Source of the DNA: Kineococcus terrestris
GTDB lineage: Bacteria > Actinomycetota > Actinomycetes > Actinomycetales > Kineococcaceae
DNA length: 64,000 nucleotides
Reading direction: 5' to 3' (one strand)
Assembly: GCF_041020765.1 (NCBI RefSeq)
Contig: NZ_JBEUEJ010000016.1
A model generated the notes under the pieces. That model had not been told where the DNA came from. It saw nothing but the letters and a program-made list of their open reading frames with translations, and ran no database searches. How positions within the stretch are numbered: the first letter of the stretch is position 1; each line of letters begins with the position of its first letter. Positions 50,178 through 58,213 of the stretch are shown one piece after another. The translations under genes and the position numbers were made by a program.

Positions 50178-50442
50178 CCCGGCTGGCGACCGTGACGGGT
50201 GTCGAGCCTGCCCAGTTCTTGGGGGTCGTCACCGGCACCTGGTGCACCGCAACGGGGCTGAGCGCTGGGAGGGCGGGAGCAAGATATGCATCTGGTCCCC
50301 AGATGCGCCCGCGCGCACGGCCTCCGGCCGGTGCGTGCGGCGCTGGCCTCGAGCGCGAGGCCAGCGGGACCGGGCGCGGTCCGGCACGAGCGGGCGCCCG
50401 TGGCGCCGAACTCAGGAATACCGATGGCGCCGGGGGAGTGGC
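50178..50442. other. Candidate oriT with inverted repeat and nick-like motif
   Basis: The gap before mobC has no gene. GCATCTGG and CCAGATGC form eight-base arms (50288-50295, 50299-50306) with a three-base loop. On the minus strand, one base beyond the repeat, TATCTTGC (50279-50286) matches seven of eight positions of the YATCCTGY nick consensus of MOBP-type origins. An inverted repeat next to a nick site, close to mobC and the relaxase, is the expected layout of an origin of transfer. Confidence 0.45.
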
Positions 50443-50967
50443 GTGAGCGCGCGGGTGCGCACCCCAGGTAGGGACCGTCTGCACGTCTCCCCGGGCCGCA
50501 ACCGGCAGGTCAAGCTGCGCTGCAGTGAGGAGGAGTTCACCGCGCTGGCGGCCGCGGCGCGCCTGGCGGGGCTGACGGTCAGCGGCTACGCCGCCGAAGC
50601 GGCCATCGCTGCTGCGCGCGGTGCGCAGGCGCCTTCTACGGCACCGCTGCGCACCGCGCTGGTGGAGGTGATGGCCGCCCGCAGCCAGGTGCGCCGCTTC
50701 GCGGTCAACGTCAACCAGGCCGTGACCGCCCTCAACGCGACCGGCCGGCCGCCGGAGTGGCTGGCCGGCGCCGTCACGCTGACCACCCGAGCGGTCGCGC
50801 GGCTGGACGAGGTGGCCGCACAGCTGGCTGCGGCCACCCGTCGGTCGGCGCCCGCCCGAGCCGCGACGCCCGCGGTCGCGACCACGACGGACCTGCGAGC
50901 AGACACGCGGGCACACGACCCGGCCTCCGTGGCCCAGGGCGAGCAGGGCGAGCAGGGAGCGCGGTGA
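50443..50967 (+). CDS. MobC-family relaxosome accessory protein
   Basis: A 174-residue protein. RQVKLRCSEEEFTALAAAAR then AGLTVSGYAAEAAI is a ribbon-helix-helix-like DNA-binding start, and LVEVMAARSQVRRFAVNVNQAVTALNATG is the conserved MobC core. MobC helps the relaxase melt and nick oriT. GTG 50443 follows GGGGGAG by four bases. Its stop overlaps the next gene (GTGA). The C-terminus is Ala/Thr-rich and probably disordered. Confidence 0.85.
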   Translation: MSARVRTPGRDRLHVSPGRNRQVKLRCSEEEFTALAAAARLAGLTVSGYAAEAAIAAARGAQAPSTAPLRTALVEVMAARSQVRRFAVNVNQAVTALNATGRPPEWLAGAVTLTTRAVARLDEVAAQLAAATRRSAPARAATPAVATTTDLRADTRAHDPASVAQGEQGEQGAR

Positions 50968-51857
50968 GCGCCGTGTCCGAGCACTGGCCAGCCGAGCGTG
51001 CGGTGGAGGCCGGTCAGAGGACGAGTCGCTTCGACCAGACCGTCGAGCGCGTCGCGGCGCTGGGCGTGACCGTGCTCATCGCCATCGGCTTCACCGCCAG
51101 CTACACCACGCTGCGCGACCTGGCCGCCGAGGTCGGCGGCTTCCCGCCGTGGCTGGCGCCGGTCGTCCCCCTCTCCTTCGACGTCGGCATCGTCGTGCTC
51201 AGCCTCAAGGTCGTCCTCGCCGCCCGCGCCGGGCGCCGGGCCCGGCTGCTGCGGACCCTGGTCATCACCCTCTCCGCGCTGACCGTCCTGGCCAACGGGG
51301 CCGCCTCACCCACCTGGTCCGGCCGGCTGCTGCACGCGGTCCCGCCGGCGATGTTCGTCGTCTGCTTCGAGACCGTGGCCGCCGGTGCCCGGCGCGCTGC
51401 CACGGACGAGCTCGCGCCGCCGACCCGCGAACCGCAGCTGCCGCTGGCGCGCTGGCTGCTCGCCCCGCGCGAGACGTGGAACCTGTGGCGCGAGCGCGTG
51501 CTCGCCGGTCCCATCGCCGCTCCTGCCCGCGCGCCGCACGAGCAGGCTGCAGCGGCCGACCGACCTCGTCACGGGCTCGAGACCGGCGCTGAGGTCGAGG
51601 ACGTCGTCACGGACGGCCGCGACAGGTGCCGCGAACGCGCTCCAGTCGGCGCGGTTCCTGGTGCGCCGCTTCGCGCCGGGCGCGCTCCAGACGGTGCGCG
51701 GCTCGACGTCGCCGTCGCTGAGCTGCGCCGACGGCCGCACACGACAGCCGTCGTTCTGGCCGACGTGCTGCGCACCGCCGGGCACGAGGTCTCCGTCCGC
51801 ACCGCGCAGCGCGTCCGAGCTGATGCCGAGCGCCTCCTCGCCGAGGCTCCCTCGTGA
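50964..51857 (+). CDS. DUF2637-family membrane protein
   Basis: A 297-residue protein with about four hydrophobic segments at residues 30-150 (VERVAALGVTVLIAIGFTAS; LAPVVPLSFDVGIVVLSLKV; TLVITLSALTVLANGAA), the DUF2637 layout, followed by a cytosolic C-terminal tail ending in an HTH-like stretch (TTAVVLADVLRTAGHEVSVR). DUF2637 proteins are typical of actinobacterial plasmids and integrative elements and are thought to take part in spread or transfer. The gene overlaps both mobC and the relaxase gene by four bases each (GTGA). Confidence 0.82.
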   Translation: MSAVSEHWPAERAVEAGQRTSRFDQTVERVAALGVTVLIAIGFTASYTTLRDLAAEVGGFPPWLAPVVPLSFDVGIVVLSLKVVLAARAGRRARLLRTLVITLSALTVLANGAASPTWSGRLLHAVPPAMFVVCFETVAAGARRAATDELAPPTREPQLPLARWLLAPRETWNLWRERVLAGPIAAPARAPHEQAAAADRPRHGLETGAEVEDVVTDGRDRCRERAPVGAVPGAPLRAGRAPDGARLDVAVAELRRRPHTTAVVLADVLRTAGHEVSVRTAQRVRADAERLLAEAPS

Positions 51858-53212
51858 TCGGCAAGGTCAGCCGCGGCAATGACACCGCCGGGCTGCTGCG
51901 CTACCTCTTCGGCCCCGGGCGCGCCAACGAGCACGCCGATCCGCATCTAGTGGCCGCGTGGGACGGCGACGACCCGCAGGCGCTCGCCGGCTGGCAGCCC
52001 ACGCATGACGGCCGCCGCCACGACGTGCGCGCACTGACGGCGGTGCTGGAGCAGCCGCTGGCTGCGCTGCCGCGCCGGCTGAGCAAGACCGTGTGGCACG
52101 CCTCGCTGCGCGCCGCCCCGGACGACCGCCGGCTCAGCGACGAGGAGTGGGCTGATGCCGCCCGCCACGCCCTGCACCTTGTCGGGCTCGCTCCCGCGGG
52201 TGATGACGGCGCCTGCCGGTGGGTGGTGGTGCGCCACGCGGAGGACCACGTGCACCTGCTGGTCACCCTCGCCCGCCAGGACGGCACGAGCGCGCGGACC
52301 TCCAACGACTACCGCCGCCTCGGCCAGGCCTGCCGCGAGCTCGAGGAGCGCTACGGACTGCGCCGCACCCCGCCGCGCGAGAGCACCGCCACCCGCCGTC
52401 CCACGCGCGCGGAGAACGAGAAGGCCACCCGCCAGGGCCGGGCCGAGTCCAGCCGCCAGATCCTGCGCCGGGAGGTGCGCCTGGCGGCGTTGAGCAGCGA
52501 CGGCACCGCCGCATTTCTGGTGGACCTGCGGGCCCGCGGCCTGCTGGTCAAGCTTCGCTACAGCGCCCAGGACCCGGGCCAGGTCACCGGCTACGCGGTG
52601 GCCTGGCCTGGAGACCGGAACCGCGACGGGCGGCCGGTGTGGTTCAGCGGGAGCCGCTTGTCCGACGACCTGAGCCTGCCCCGCCTGCAGCGCACGTGGC
52701 GCCCGGTGGGTGGCGACCGCAGCGCGATCGCGCGACCTCCAGGCGAGCACCGCCGTCCTGCCCGGCGACCCGCGGACCCGGTCGACGTCGTGCGGGGTCT
52801 GCTCCCGCACCTGCGCCACGCGGCAGTGCGTGGCACGTCCGGCAACGAGGTGGACGACCTCGCCCGCGCCCTCGCGCACCTGCTGCTGGCCGTCGCCCGT
52901 GCCGTGGAGGGCGCCAGGGCCGGACCCCTGACGCGGACCGCCGACGCGCACCTGGACACCTTCGGCCGCCGTCCATGGAGACCACGAGGAACAGCCGTGA
53001 CGGTCCTGCGCGCGGCTCAGCAACTGACGCGTGAGCAGGACGAGGGAAACACGGCGGCGGCGCTTCGGCTGGCCGACGAGTTGACCCGGTTCATCGACGG
53101 GGGACGGTCCGCGTACCGGGCCGAGGCCCTCGGCCCATCACCGGCGGCGACCGTTCCGGGAAGGTCGCCGAGAGGGCGGGGGGAGGGGTGGTGCGGCCAG
53201 CGACGACCATGA
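51854..53212 (+). CDS. Relaxase/mobilization nuclease
   Basis: A 452-residue relaxase of the MobA/VirD2-like (PF03432) type. MIGKVSRGNDTAGLLRYLFG is the usual N-terminus; WHASLRAAP follows, and the metal-binding histidines lie in VRHAEDHVHLLV, followed by NDYRRLGQACRELEERYGL. It nicks oriT and pilots the single strand during conjugative mobilization. No type IV secretion or FtsK/TraB-like translocase gene is seen, so transfer would need a helper or genes beyond the window. The start is GTG 51854 in a GTGA overlap. The Arg-rich C-terminus is unrelated to known domains. Confidence 0.9.
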   Translation: MIGKVSRGNDTAGLLRYLFGPGRANEHADPHLVAAWDGDDPQALAGWQPTHDGRRHDVRALTAVLEQPLAALPRRLSKTVWHASLRAAPDDRRLSDEEWADAARHALHLVGLAPAGDDGACRWVVVRHAEDHVHLLVTLARQDGTSARTSNDYRRLGQACRELEERYGLRRTPPRESTATRRPTRAENEKATRQGRAESSRQILRREVRLAALSSDGTAAFLVDLRARGLLVKLRYSAQDPGQVTGYAVAWPGDRNRDGRPVWFSGSRLSDDLSLPRLQRTWRPVGGDRSAIARPPGEHRRPARRPADPVDVVRGLLPHLRHAAVRGTSGNEVDDLARALAHLLLAVARAVEGARAGPLTRTADAHLDTFGRRPWRPRGTAVTVLRAAQQLTREQDEGNTAAALRLADELTRFIDGGRSAYRAEALGPSPAATVPGRSPRGRGEGWCGQRRP

Positions 53213-53597
53213 GGTCATGCGATGGGGGACTCGTCGGCAATCCGGATGGGGCGAACACCGGTGCAGGCACCGACCAGCCAGACGCCTCGCATGCGCCGGT
53301 CCAGGCGCCGTGAGAGATGGTCCTGATCGAAGCCGGTTCCTGTTCCCGCTGCTGCGCTGCGGCTGGAGCACAGTCGGCAGTGGGTGGGAGACGTGAGGGT
53401 GAGGCCATCGCGTCCGACCCCCATGCACGTGGCGCCGCCCTGCGGTGGTGGAGCGAGCCTCTGCGATGGGAACGGGTGATGTGAGCGCGGGAGCGGGTGA
53501 TGAGCACTCAGTGCGCTCCTGGCCGGCCGGCGCGCCGGTGAAGCTGGAGCACGCGCATCGAGGTCCTCGGTGCGCGGTGGCCTGGCAGGAGGTGGCG
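53213..53597. other. 385-base gap after the mobilization operon
   Basis: No gene is supported. An upstream in-frame extension of the next gene (from 53445) has poor codon bias. Just before it, GGGAACGGGTGATG and GGGAGCGGGTGATG recur 21 bases apart (around 53468 and 53489), which could be regulatory. Confidence 0.5.
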
Positions 53598-55076
53598 ATG
53601 AGCGCGCACGCTCACGCAGGGCAGTCGGTGGTCGATGTCTGGAACGCCCGTGGTGCGGAGGCGGTACCTGCCGCTACCGCTGCGGTGTCTGAGCGGGTCG
53701 GTGCCGGGGTGCGGGTACTGGTGGCCGAGGACGACCCGCAGATCAGGGACCTGCTAGCGCTGCGGCTGCGGCAGTGGGGACACCAGGTGCACACCAGCGC
53801 CGACGGGCTCAGCGCGCTGCAGGAGTACCAGCGGCTTCGCCCGGACCTGCTGCTGCTGGATGTGCAGATGCCCGGGATGGACGGGCTGCAGCTGGCGCGC
53901 GCGATCCGCCGGGAGAACGGACCGGCCAGCCAGGTGGCGATCATCTTGCTGACCGGACGCTCTGGATGCGTCGACGTCGTCCACGGCCTGGACGCCGGCG
54001 CCGATGACTACCTGTGCAAGCCCTTCAACATCGCCGAGCTGCGGGCGCGCATCGACACCGCGACCGGGCGGTTGAAGGCCATCGCCTCGATGCGCGAGCT
54101 GAACCGGACGCTGGCCTCCACCGCCCCGGTGCAGCGGCCCGGCCTGGCCTTCGCCGCTGCGCACCGTCCGGTCGAGGGCGCCAGCGCCGGCGGTGACTGG
54201 TTCTGCATCAGCGAGAGCCCACAGGGCGCGGTGACCATCGTCGTGGGCGACGTCGCCGGCCACGGCCACGATGTGGCCATCACCGCAGGCCACCTGCGCC
54301 AAGTCAGCGTGAACCACGCCAGCGCCAGTCAGGACCCCGAGCGGGTCCTGCAGAAGCTGAACACCTTCGTGCTGGCCATCGGCGATGACGCCCGCACCGG
54401 TGCTCCTGCCCTGGCCAGCGCGGTGTGCGTCGTGGTGGACCGCTCACGCGACCTGCTGCGGTGGGCCTCGGCCGGGCACCCGGCTCCCCTGATGCTGCCC
54501 TACCTGCCCACCCCGTCCCCCATGCGCCCATCGACCCCACCATCCTCGGTGACCGCAGCGGCCGCGGCGTCCGCGCTCTCGTCGGTGCCTGCCGAGGTGC
54601 CTGCCGAGGTGCCTGCCGAGGTGCCTGCGGAGGTGCCTGCGGGAGTGCCTGCGGGTGTCGATCCTCCCCTCGGTGTGCAGGAGCAGCCCAGCTACGGCGT
54701 CCACCACGTGAGCCTGAAAACCTTCGCGGGCTTCCTGCTGGTCACCGATGGCCTGCTGGAAGCACGTGATAGACACGGGCGGCAGTTCGACGACCTCGTG
54801 CTGCCACAGCTGCTGCCGCAGCTGACGCCCACAGCGCACGATGCCCAGCAGGCGGCGTTCGGGCGTGGGTGGGGCAGCCGTCCCACCCAGCTGCTCAACC
54901 ACGTCCTGGACGGGATCTTGACCGCGCACGATGAGTTCACCGCAGCGTTGAAGCGAACCGGCGACGACATCACCCTGCTCGCCTGCGCGGTGACCTCTCG
55001 CCAGTACCCAGAGGACTTGGACGCACCGCCCGCCCTCTCGCCCCACCCGCAGATCCCCCGCCAGCTCAGTGCCTGA
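53598..55076 (+). CDS. Response regulator with PPM/SpoIIE-type phosphatase
   Basis: A 492-residue RsbU/RssB-like regulator. Receiver at about residues 38-155 with phospho-acceptor D88 (LLLDVQMPG) and K in LCKPFNI, then a PPM serine phosphatase domain with metal-binding aspartates in GASAGGDWFC, IVVGDVAGHG and LLVTDGLLE, and TGDDITLL at the end. Such proteins dephosphorylate anti-anti-sigma factors when their receiver is phosphorylated. No STAS partner is encoded in the window. ATG 53598 follows AGGAGG at five bases. A Val-Pro-Ala-Glu repeat tract interrupts the phosphatase domain. Confidence 0.9.
   Translation: MSAHAHAGQSVVDVWNARGAEAVPAATAAVSERVGAGVRVLVAEDDPQIRDLLALRLRQWGHQVHTSADGLSALQEYQRLRPDLLLLDVQMPGMDGLQLARAIRRENGPASQVAIILLTGRSGCVDVVHGLDAGADDYLCKPFNIAELRARIDTATGRLKAIASMRELNRTLASTAPVQRPGLAFAAAHRPVEGASAGGDWFCISESPQGAVTIVVGDVAGHGHDVAITAGHLRQVSVNHASASQDPERVLQKLNTFVLAIGDDARTGAPALASAVCVVVDRSRDLLRWASAGHPAPLMLPYLPTPSPMRPSTPPSSVTAAAAASALSSVPAEVPAEVPAEVPAEVPAGVPAGVDPPLGVQEQPSYGVHHVSLKTFAGFLLVTDGLLEARDRHGRQFDDLVLPQLLPQLTPTAHDAQQAAFGRGWGSRPTQLLNHVLDGILTAHDEFTAALKRTGDDITLLACAVTSRQYPEDLDAPPALSPHPQIPRQLSA
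54585..54656 (+). repeat. Six 12-bp tandem repeats in phosphatase gene
   Basis: Six head-to-tail copies of GTGCCTGCCGAG-like units encode VPAE four times and then VPAG twice. The first three copies are identical and later ones differ by one or two bases. They fall in a loop of the PPM domain between GHPAPLMLP and the YGVHHVSLKTFAGF strand. Such an array can change copy number by slippage without shifting the frame. Confidence 0.85.
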
Positions 55077-55158
55077 GCTGCGCACATGAGCTGAACGAGC
55101 CGGCCGGTCCGTTCAGGTGCAACGCCCCGCATCGACCAGCACAGCCCACCGGTCGCGG

Positions 55159-55203
55159 CACCCGGTCAACCACGACCCGGTCAACCACGGCCCCGGTCAA
55201 CCA
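55159..55203. repeat. Three 14-bp direct repeats upstream of receiver gene
   Basis: CCCGGTCAACCACG occurs exactly three times, starting at 55159, 55174 and 55190 (15- and 16-base periods), in the 299-base gap between the phosphatase and lone-receiver genes. The rest of that gap holds no gene. The array may be an activator-binding site or a set of iterons. Confidence 0.75.
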
Positions 55204-55375
55204 CGTCCTGACTCACCGCTCAAGGAGCCGGCGCTTCCTGCCGATCCCTCCCAGGCCGATCCAGCCGCCCACGGACGCCCGAGCGGCATCGGCGCCAGGT
55301 TCCTGGACCTGACCGGTGTGGCTGCAGTGCCGCAGCACCTCTTGTCCTTGGCCATCGAGCAGCACCGGAGACGAC

Positions 55376-55843
55376 ATGAGCAGCACCGCGCCCAGCCTCC
55401 TGGAGAAGTACAGCTCGGTCATCGAGCTGCCCTTCCCGCCTCGCAAGAGCACCATCACCGCAGCGCCCATCCGCCGTCGGCTCCTGCTGGCAGACGACGA
55501 CGTAGCCCTGGCCCGGGTCCTGGCACGCAAGGTCGGAGGCTCCACGCTGGAGGTGCACAGCGCCATCAGCGGTGACACGGCCATGGACCTGGTCCGCATC
55601 CTGCACTTCGACGTGGCCGTCCTGGACGTGAACATGCCCGGGATGAACGGGCTGGACATCATCCGCCGCATCCGCGCCTCGCACGACCTGCACCAGCCGG
55701 CCGTCGTGGTCATCAGCGCCTTCCCCGACGAGCCATCGGTGCAGGAAGCCATGGACGCCGGAGCTGACGTCGCCCTGCCCAAGCCGTTGACCCTCGCCTC
55801 CCTGCGCACCGCTATCCAGCAGTCCCTGGACCGGCGCGGCTGA
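55376..55843 (+). CDS. Single-domain response regulator
   Basis: A 155-residue receiver-only protein with an N-terminal extension of about 35 residues. ADDD gives the acidic pocket, D84 (VLDVNMPG) is the phospho-acceptor, S in VVISAFPDE and K in LPKPLTL complete the switch. Without an output domain it probably shuttles phosphate or binds a partner. Likely kinase partner: the hybrid-like sensor kinase encoded 2.4 kb downstream. ATG 55376 has GGAG five bases upstream. Confidence 0.88.
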   Translation: MSSTAPSLLEKYSSVIELPFPPRKSTITAAPIRRRLLLADDDVALARVLARKVGGSTLEVHSAISGDTAMDLVRILHFDVAVLDVNMPGMNGLDIIRRIRASHDLHQPAVVVISAFPDEPSVQEAMDAGADVALPKPLTLASLRTAIQQSLDRRG

Positions 55844-55939
55844 CCTCCCAGGACCCGTGACCGGTGACTCCGCCCCTACGAGGGGCACCCCGTCGACATC
55901 GACGTCCTCGGAGGTTCAAGGCCGTGCGCGCGACAGCCG

Positions 55940-58036
55940 ATGGCTGCGAGGGTGAACCGCGACGACTGGCTCGCCCTGGCGCAGGCGGAGCTGCAAGAAC
56001 CGGTGGTCGGTGTCCTCACGGCGCCGCCGCCCACCCGGGCGGGAGCAGCCGGTTCGACGCAGCCCAGCTCGACGGAAGCGGCGCGCATCGCGGCACTGCA
56101 CGAGTACGGCCTGCTGGACACTCCCGCCGACGACGAGCTCTCCGCGGTGGTGCGCGCCGCCGCGGTGGTCGCCGGTGTGCCGCACGCCACGCTCAACCTC
56201 ATCGACGAGAACCGCCAGTGCCAGCTGACCACTGTCGGCTTCGAGGGCGCGGACTCGGCGCGCTCGGACTCGATGTGCGCCCTGCACTTCCAGGACGGCG
56301 ACGTCGTGCACGTCCCGGACGCCTCGAAGGACCCCCGCTACATCACCAACCCGTGGGTGGACGGTCGTCTCGCCCGTGTCCGCTTCTACGCCTCGGCGCC
56401 GCTGGTCACCCCGACCGGGTACGCGCTGGGCTCCCTGTGCGTCTTCGACACCGCTCCCGGACGGCTCAGTGGGCAGCAGCTGGCCGTCCTGGAGGACTTG
56501 GCCGGAGTGCTGGTCGCGCTGTTCGAGCGGCGCCGCCAGGCTCGCCGGGAGGCCGAACAGCACCAGCAGGCCGTCGAAGCCCGCCAGCTGGCGGTCCTGG
56601 CGATGGCCGAGTCCGAGGCGCGCTGGGAGCTGAGCGAGGTCGTCGCCGAGACCATCGACACCGGCCTCGTCGCCGTCGACGCCGACGGGCAGGTCAGCTC
56701 GCTGAACCGGGCCATGCGCCAGTGGCAGCACTCGTCCGGCACCGGTCAGCCCACCTTCCTGGCCGCTGATGGCGCGACCGCGCTGAGCGCGCACGAGCTG
56801 CCGTGGTCGCGGGCCCTGCGCGAGGGGAGCGTCCAGGACGCGGAAGTCGTCCTGAGCACCCCCGGCCGGTCACCACGCACCCTGATCTGCTCGGGCCGTG
56901 CGATGAGCCGGGCCGACGGCACTGCCCTGGGTGCGGTGGTGGCCTTGAACGACGTCACGGCTGAACGCGACCGCGAACGCGCCCTGGCGCGGGCCCACGC
57001 GGAGACAGCGCGAGCCCGCGCGGCCATCGAGCAGGCCCACGCGGCCTTGGAGGAGCACACCCGCCGGGTGCAGGCCCTGGCCGACGCCTCCCGCGCCCTG
57101 GCCGCTGCGCACGAACCCCAGGAGCTCGTTTGCGCGGTGCTGCGGGACCTGGCCGATGCCGACGCGGCGTACCTGCTGCGCCCCCGCACGTTCGAGGGCG
57201 TCGACGGGCTGCAGGCGGTGGCCACCTGCGGCCTGGACGTCGAGGACGTCTTCTACCCCTCCACGGCCTCGTCGCTGGCCGGGACGTGCTTCGCCTCCAC
57301 CACGCAGGTCTTCGTCGCCGACGTCAGGACCCACCCGCTGGCCTCCCAGCGGCACGTCGACGCCAGCGGCGTGGTCTCCGGGGTCTGGCAGCCGGTGGTG
57401 CTGTCGGGGAAGCAGACCGTCGGTGTCCTGGGCGTGTTCTGGCGCACGCCGCTGCCCGAACTGCCCGACCACCTCCTGCCGGTGCTGCAAACCCTGTCCG
57501 GGGAGGTGGCCCACGCCGTCGAGCGCGCCGACCTGCTGCAGCGTCTGGCGCAGGCCGCCGAGCGCGACGCCCTGACGGGGCTCGCCAACCGGCGCCGCTG
57601 GGACGAGGCGATCGCCGGGGAGGTGGCCCGCGCCGCGCGCAGCGGCGCGCCGCTGAGCGTGGCCCTGCTCGACCTGGACCACTTCAAGGCCTACAACGAC
57701 ACCCACGGGCACCTGGGCGGGGATGACCTGCTGCGCGAGTTCGCCGTCGTTGCCGCCGGCTGCCTGCGCGAGGTGGACACGTTGGCGCGCTGGGGCGGGG
57801 AAGAGTTCGTCCTGGCACTGCCCGGGTGCACGGCCGAGGCCGCGGTAGCGGTCGCCGACCGCATCCGCGCGGCCGTGCCGCACGGGCAGTCGTGCACCGT
57901 GGGCATCGCCCAGTGGCAGCCGGGGCTGCGGGCCGAGGACGTCGTCGCCCGCGCCGACGAGGCCCTGTACCGGGGCAAGCAGGGCGGCCGCGACGCCACC
58001 GTCGTCCACCGCGCTCCGAGTCCTGACCCGACGTAG
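55940..58036 (+). CDS. GAF-PAS-GAF diguanylate cyclase
   Basis: A 698-residue cytosolic protein. GAF at about residues 50-200 (RIAALHEYGLLDTP; YASAPLVTPTGYALGSLCVF), PAS at about 225-345 (GLVAVDADGQVSSLNRAMRQ), a coiled coil with a second GAF at about 385-530, and a GGDEF domain. The active site is GGEEF (619-623), competent for cyclase activity, and an inhibitory-site RxxD (REVD) sits five residues before it. It should make c-di-GMP from two GTP in response to ligands or redox cues. ATG 55940 lacks a clear Shine-Dalgarno; GTG 55952 is the alternative. Confidence 0.9.
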   Translation: MAARVNRDDWLALAQAELQEPVVGVLTAPPPTRAGAAGSTQPSSTEAARIAALHEYGLLDTPADDELSAVVRAAAVVAGVPHATLNLIDENRQCQLTTVGFEGADSARSDSMCALHFQDGDVVHVPDASKDPRYITNPWVDGRLARVRFYASAPLVTPTGYALGSLCVFDTAPGRLSGQQLAVLEDLAGVLVALFERRRQARREAEQHQQAVEARQLAVLAMAESEARWELSEVVAETIDTGLVAVDADGQVSSLNRAMRQWQHSSGTGQPTFLAADGATALSAHELPWSRALREGSVQDAEVVLSTPGRSPRTLICSGRAMSRADGTALGAVVALNDVTAERDRERALARAHAETARARAAIEQAHAALEEHTRRVQALADASRALAAAHEPQELVCAVLRDLADADAAYLLRPRTFEGVDGLQAVATCGLDVEDVFYPSTASSLAGTCFASTTQVFVADVRTHPLASQRHVDASGVVSGVWQPVVLSGKQTVGVLGVFWRTPLPELPDHLLPVLQTLSGEVAHAVERADLLQRLAQAAERDALTGLANRRRWDEAIAGEVARAARSGAPLSVALLDLDHFKAYNDTHGHLGGDDLLREFAVVAAGCLREVDTLARWGGEEFVLALPGCTAEAAVAVADRIRAAVPHGQSCTVGIAQWQPGLRAEDVVARADEALYRGKQGGRDATVVHRAPSPDPT

Positions 58037-58213
58037 CCGCGTGCCGGCCCGGACGACCGCCGTGGGCACCTGCACGGCCCGTACGCCCTGCACGCTGCGC
58101 CGTACGGATGACACCCCTTGAGCCCAACGTCCTGACAGCCGATCCCTCAGCGTGACCGGGTCCCCACCGGACACCCGGCCCGCCGGTCGCGCCGCGCGTT
58201 GAGGAGGCTCACC

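Noticed and set aside
50242..50442. Coding extension upstream of mobC
   Set aside because: The stretch has weak codon bias and contains the inverted repeat and nick-like motif; GTG 50443 with its own SD is the better start.
53445..53597. N-terminal extension of the receiver-phosphatase
   Set aside because: No Shine-Dalgarno at 53445 and poor coding bias, whereas ATG 53598 has an ideal AGGAGG at five bases.
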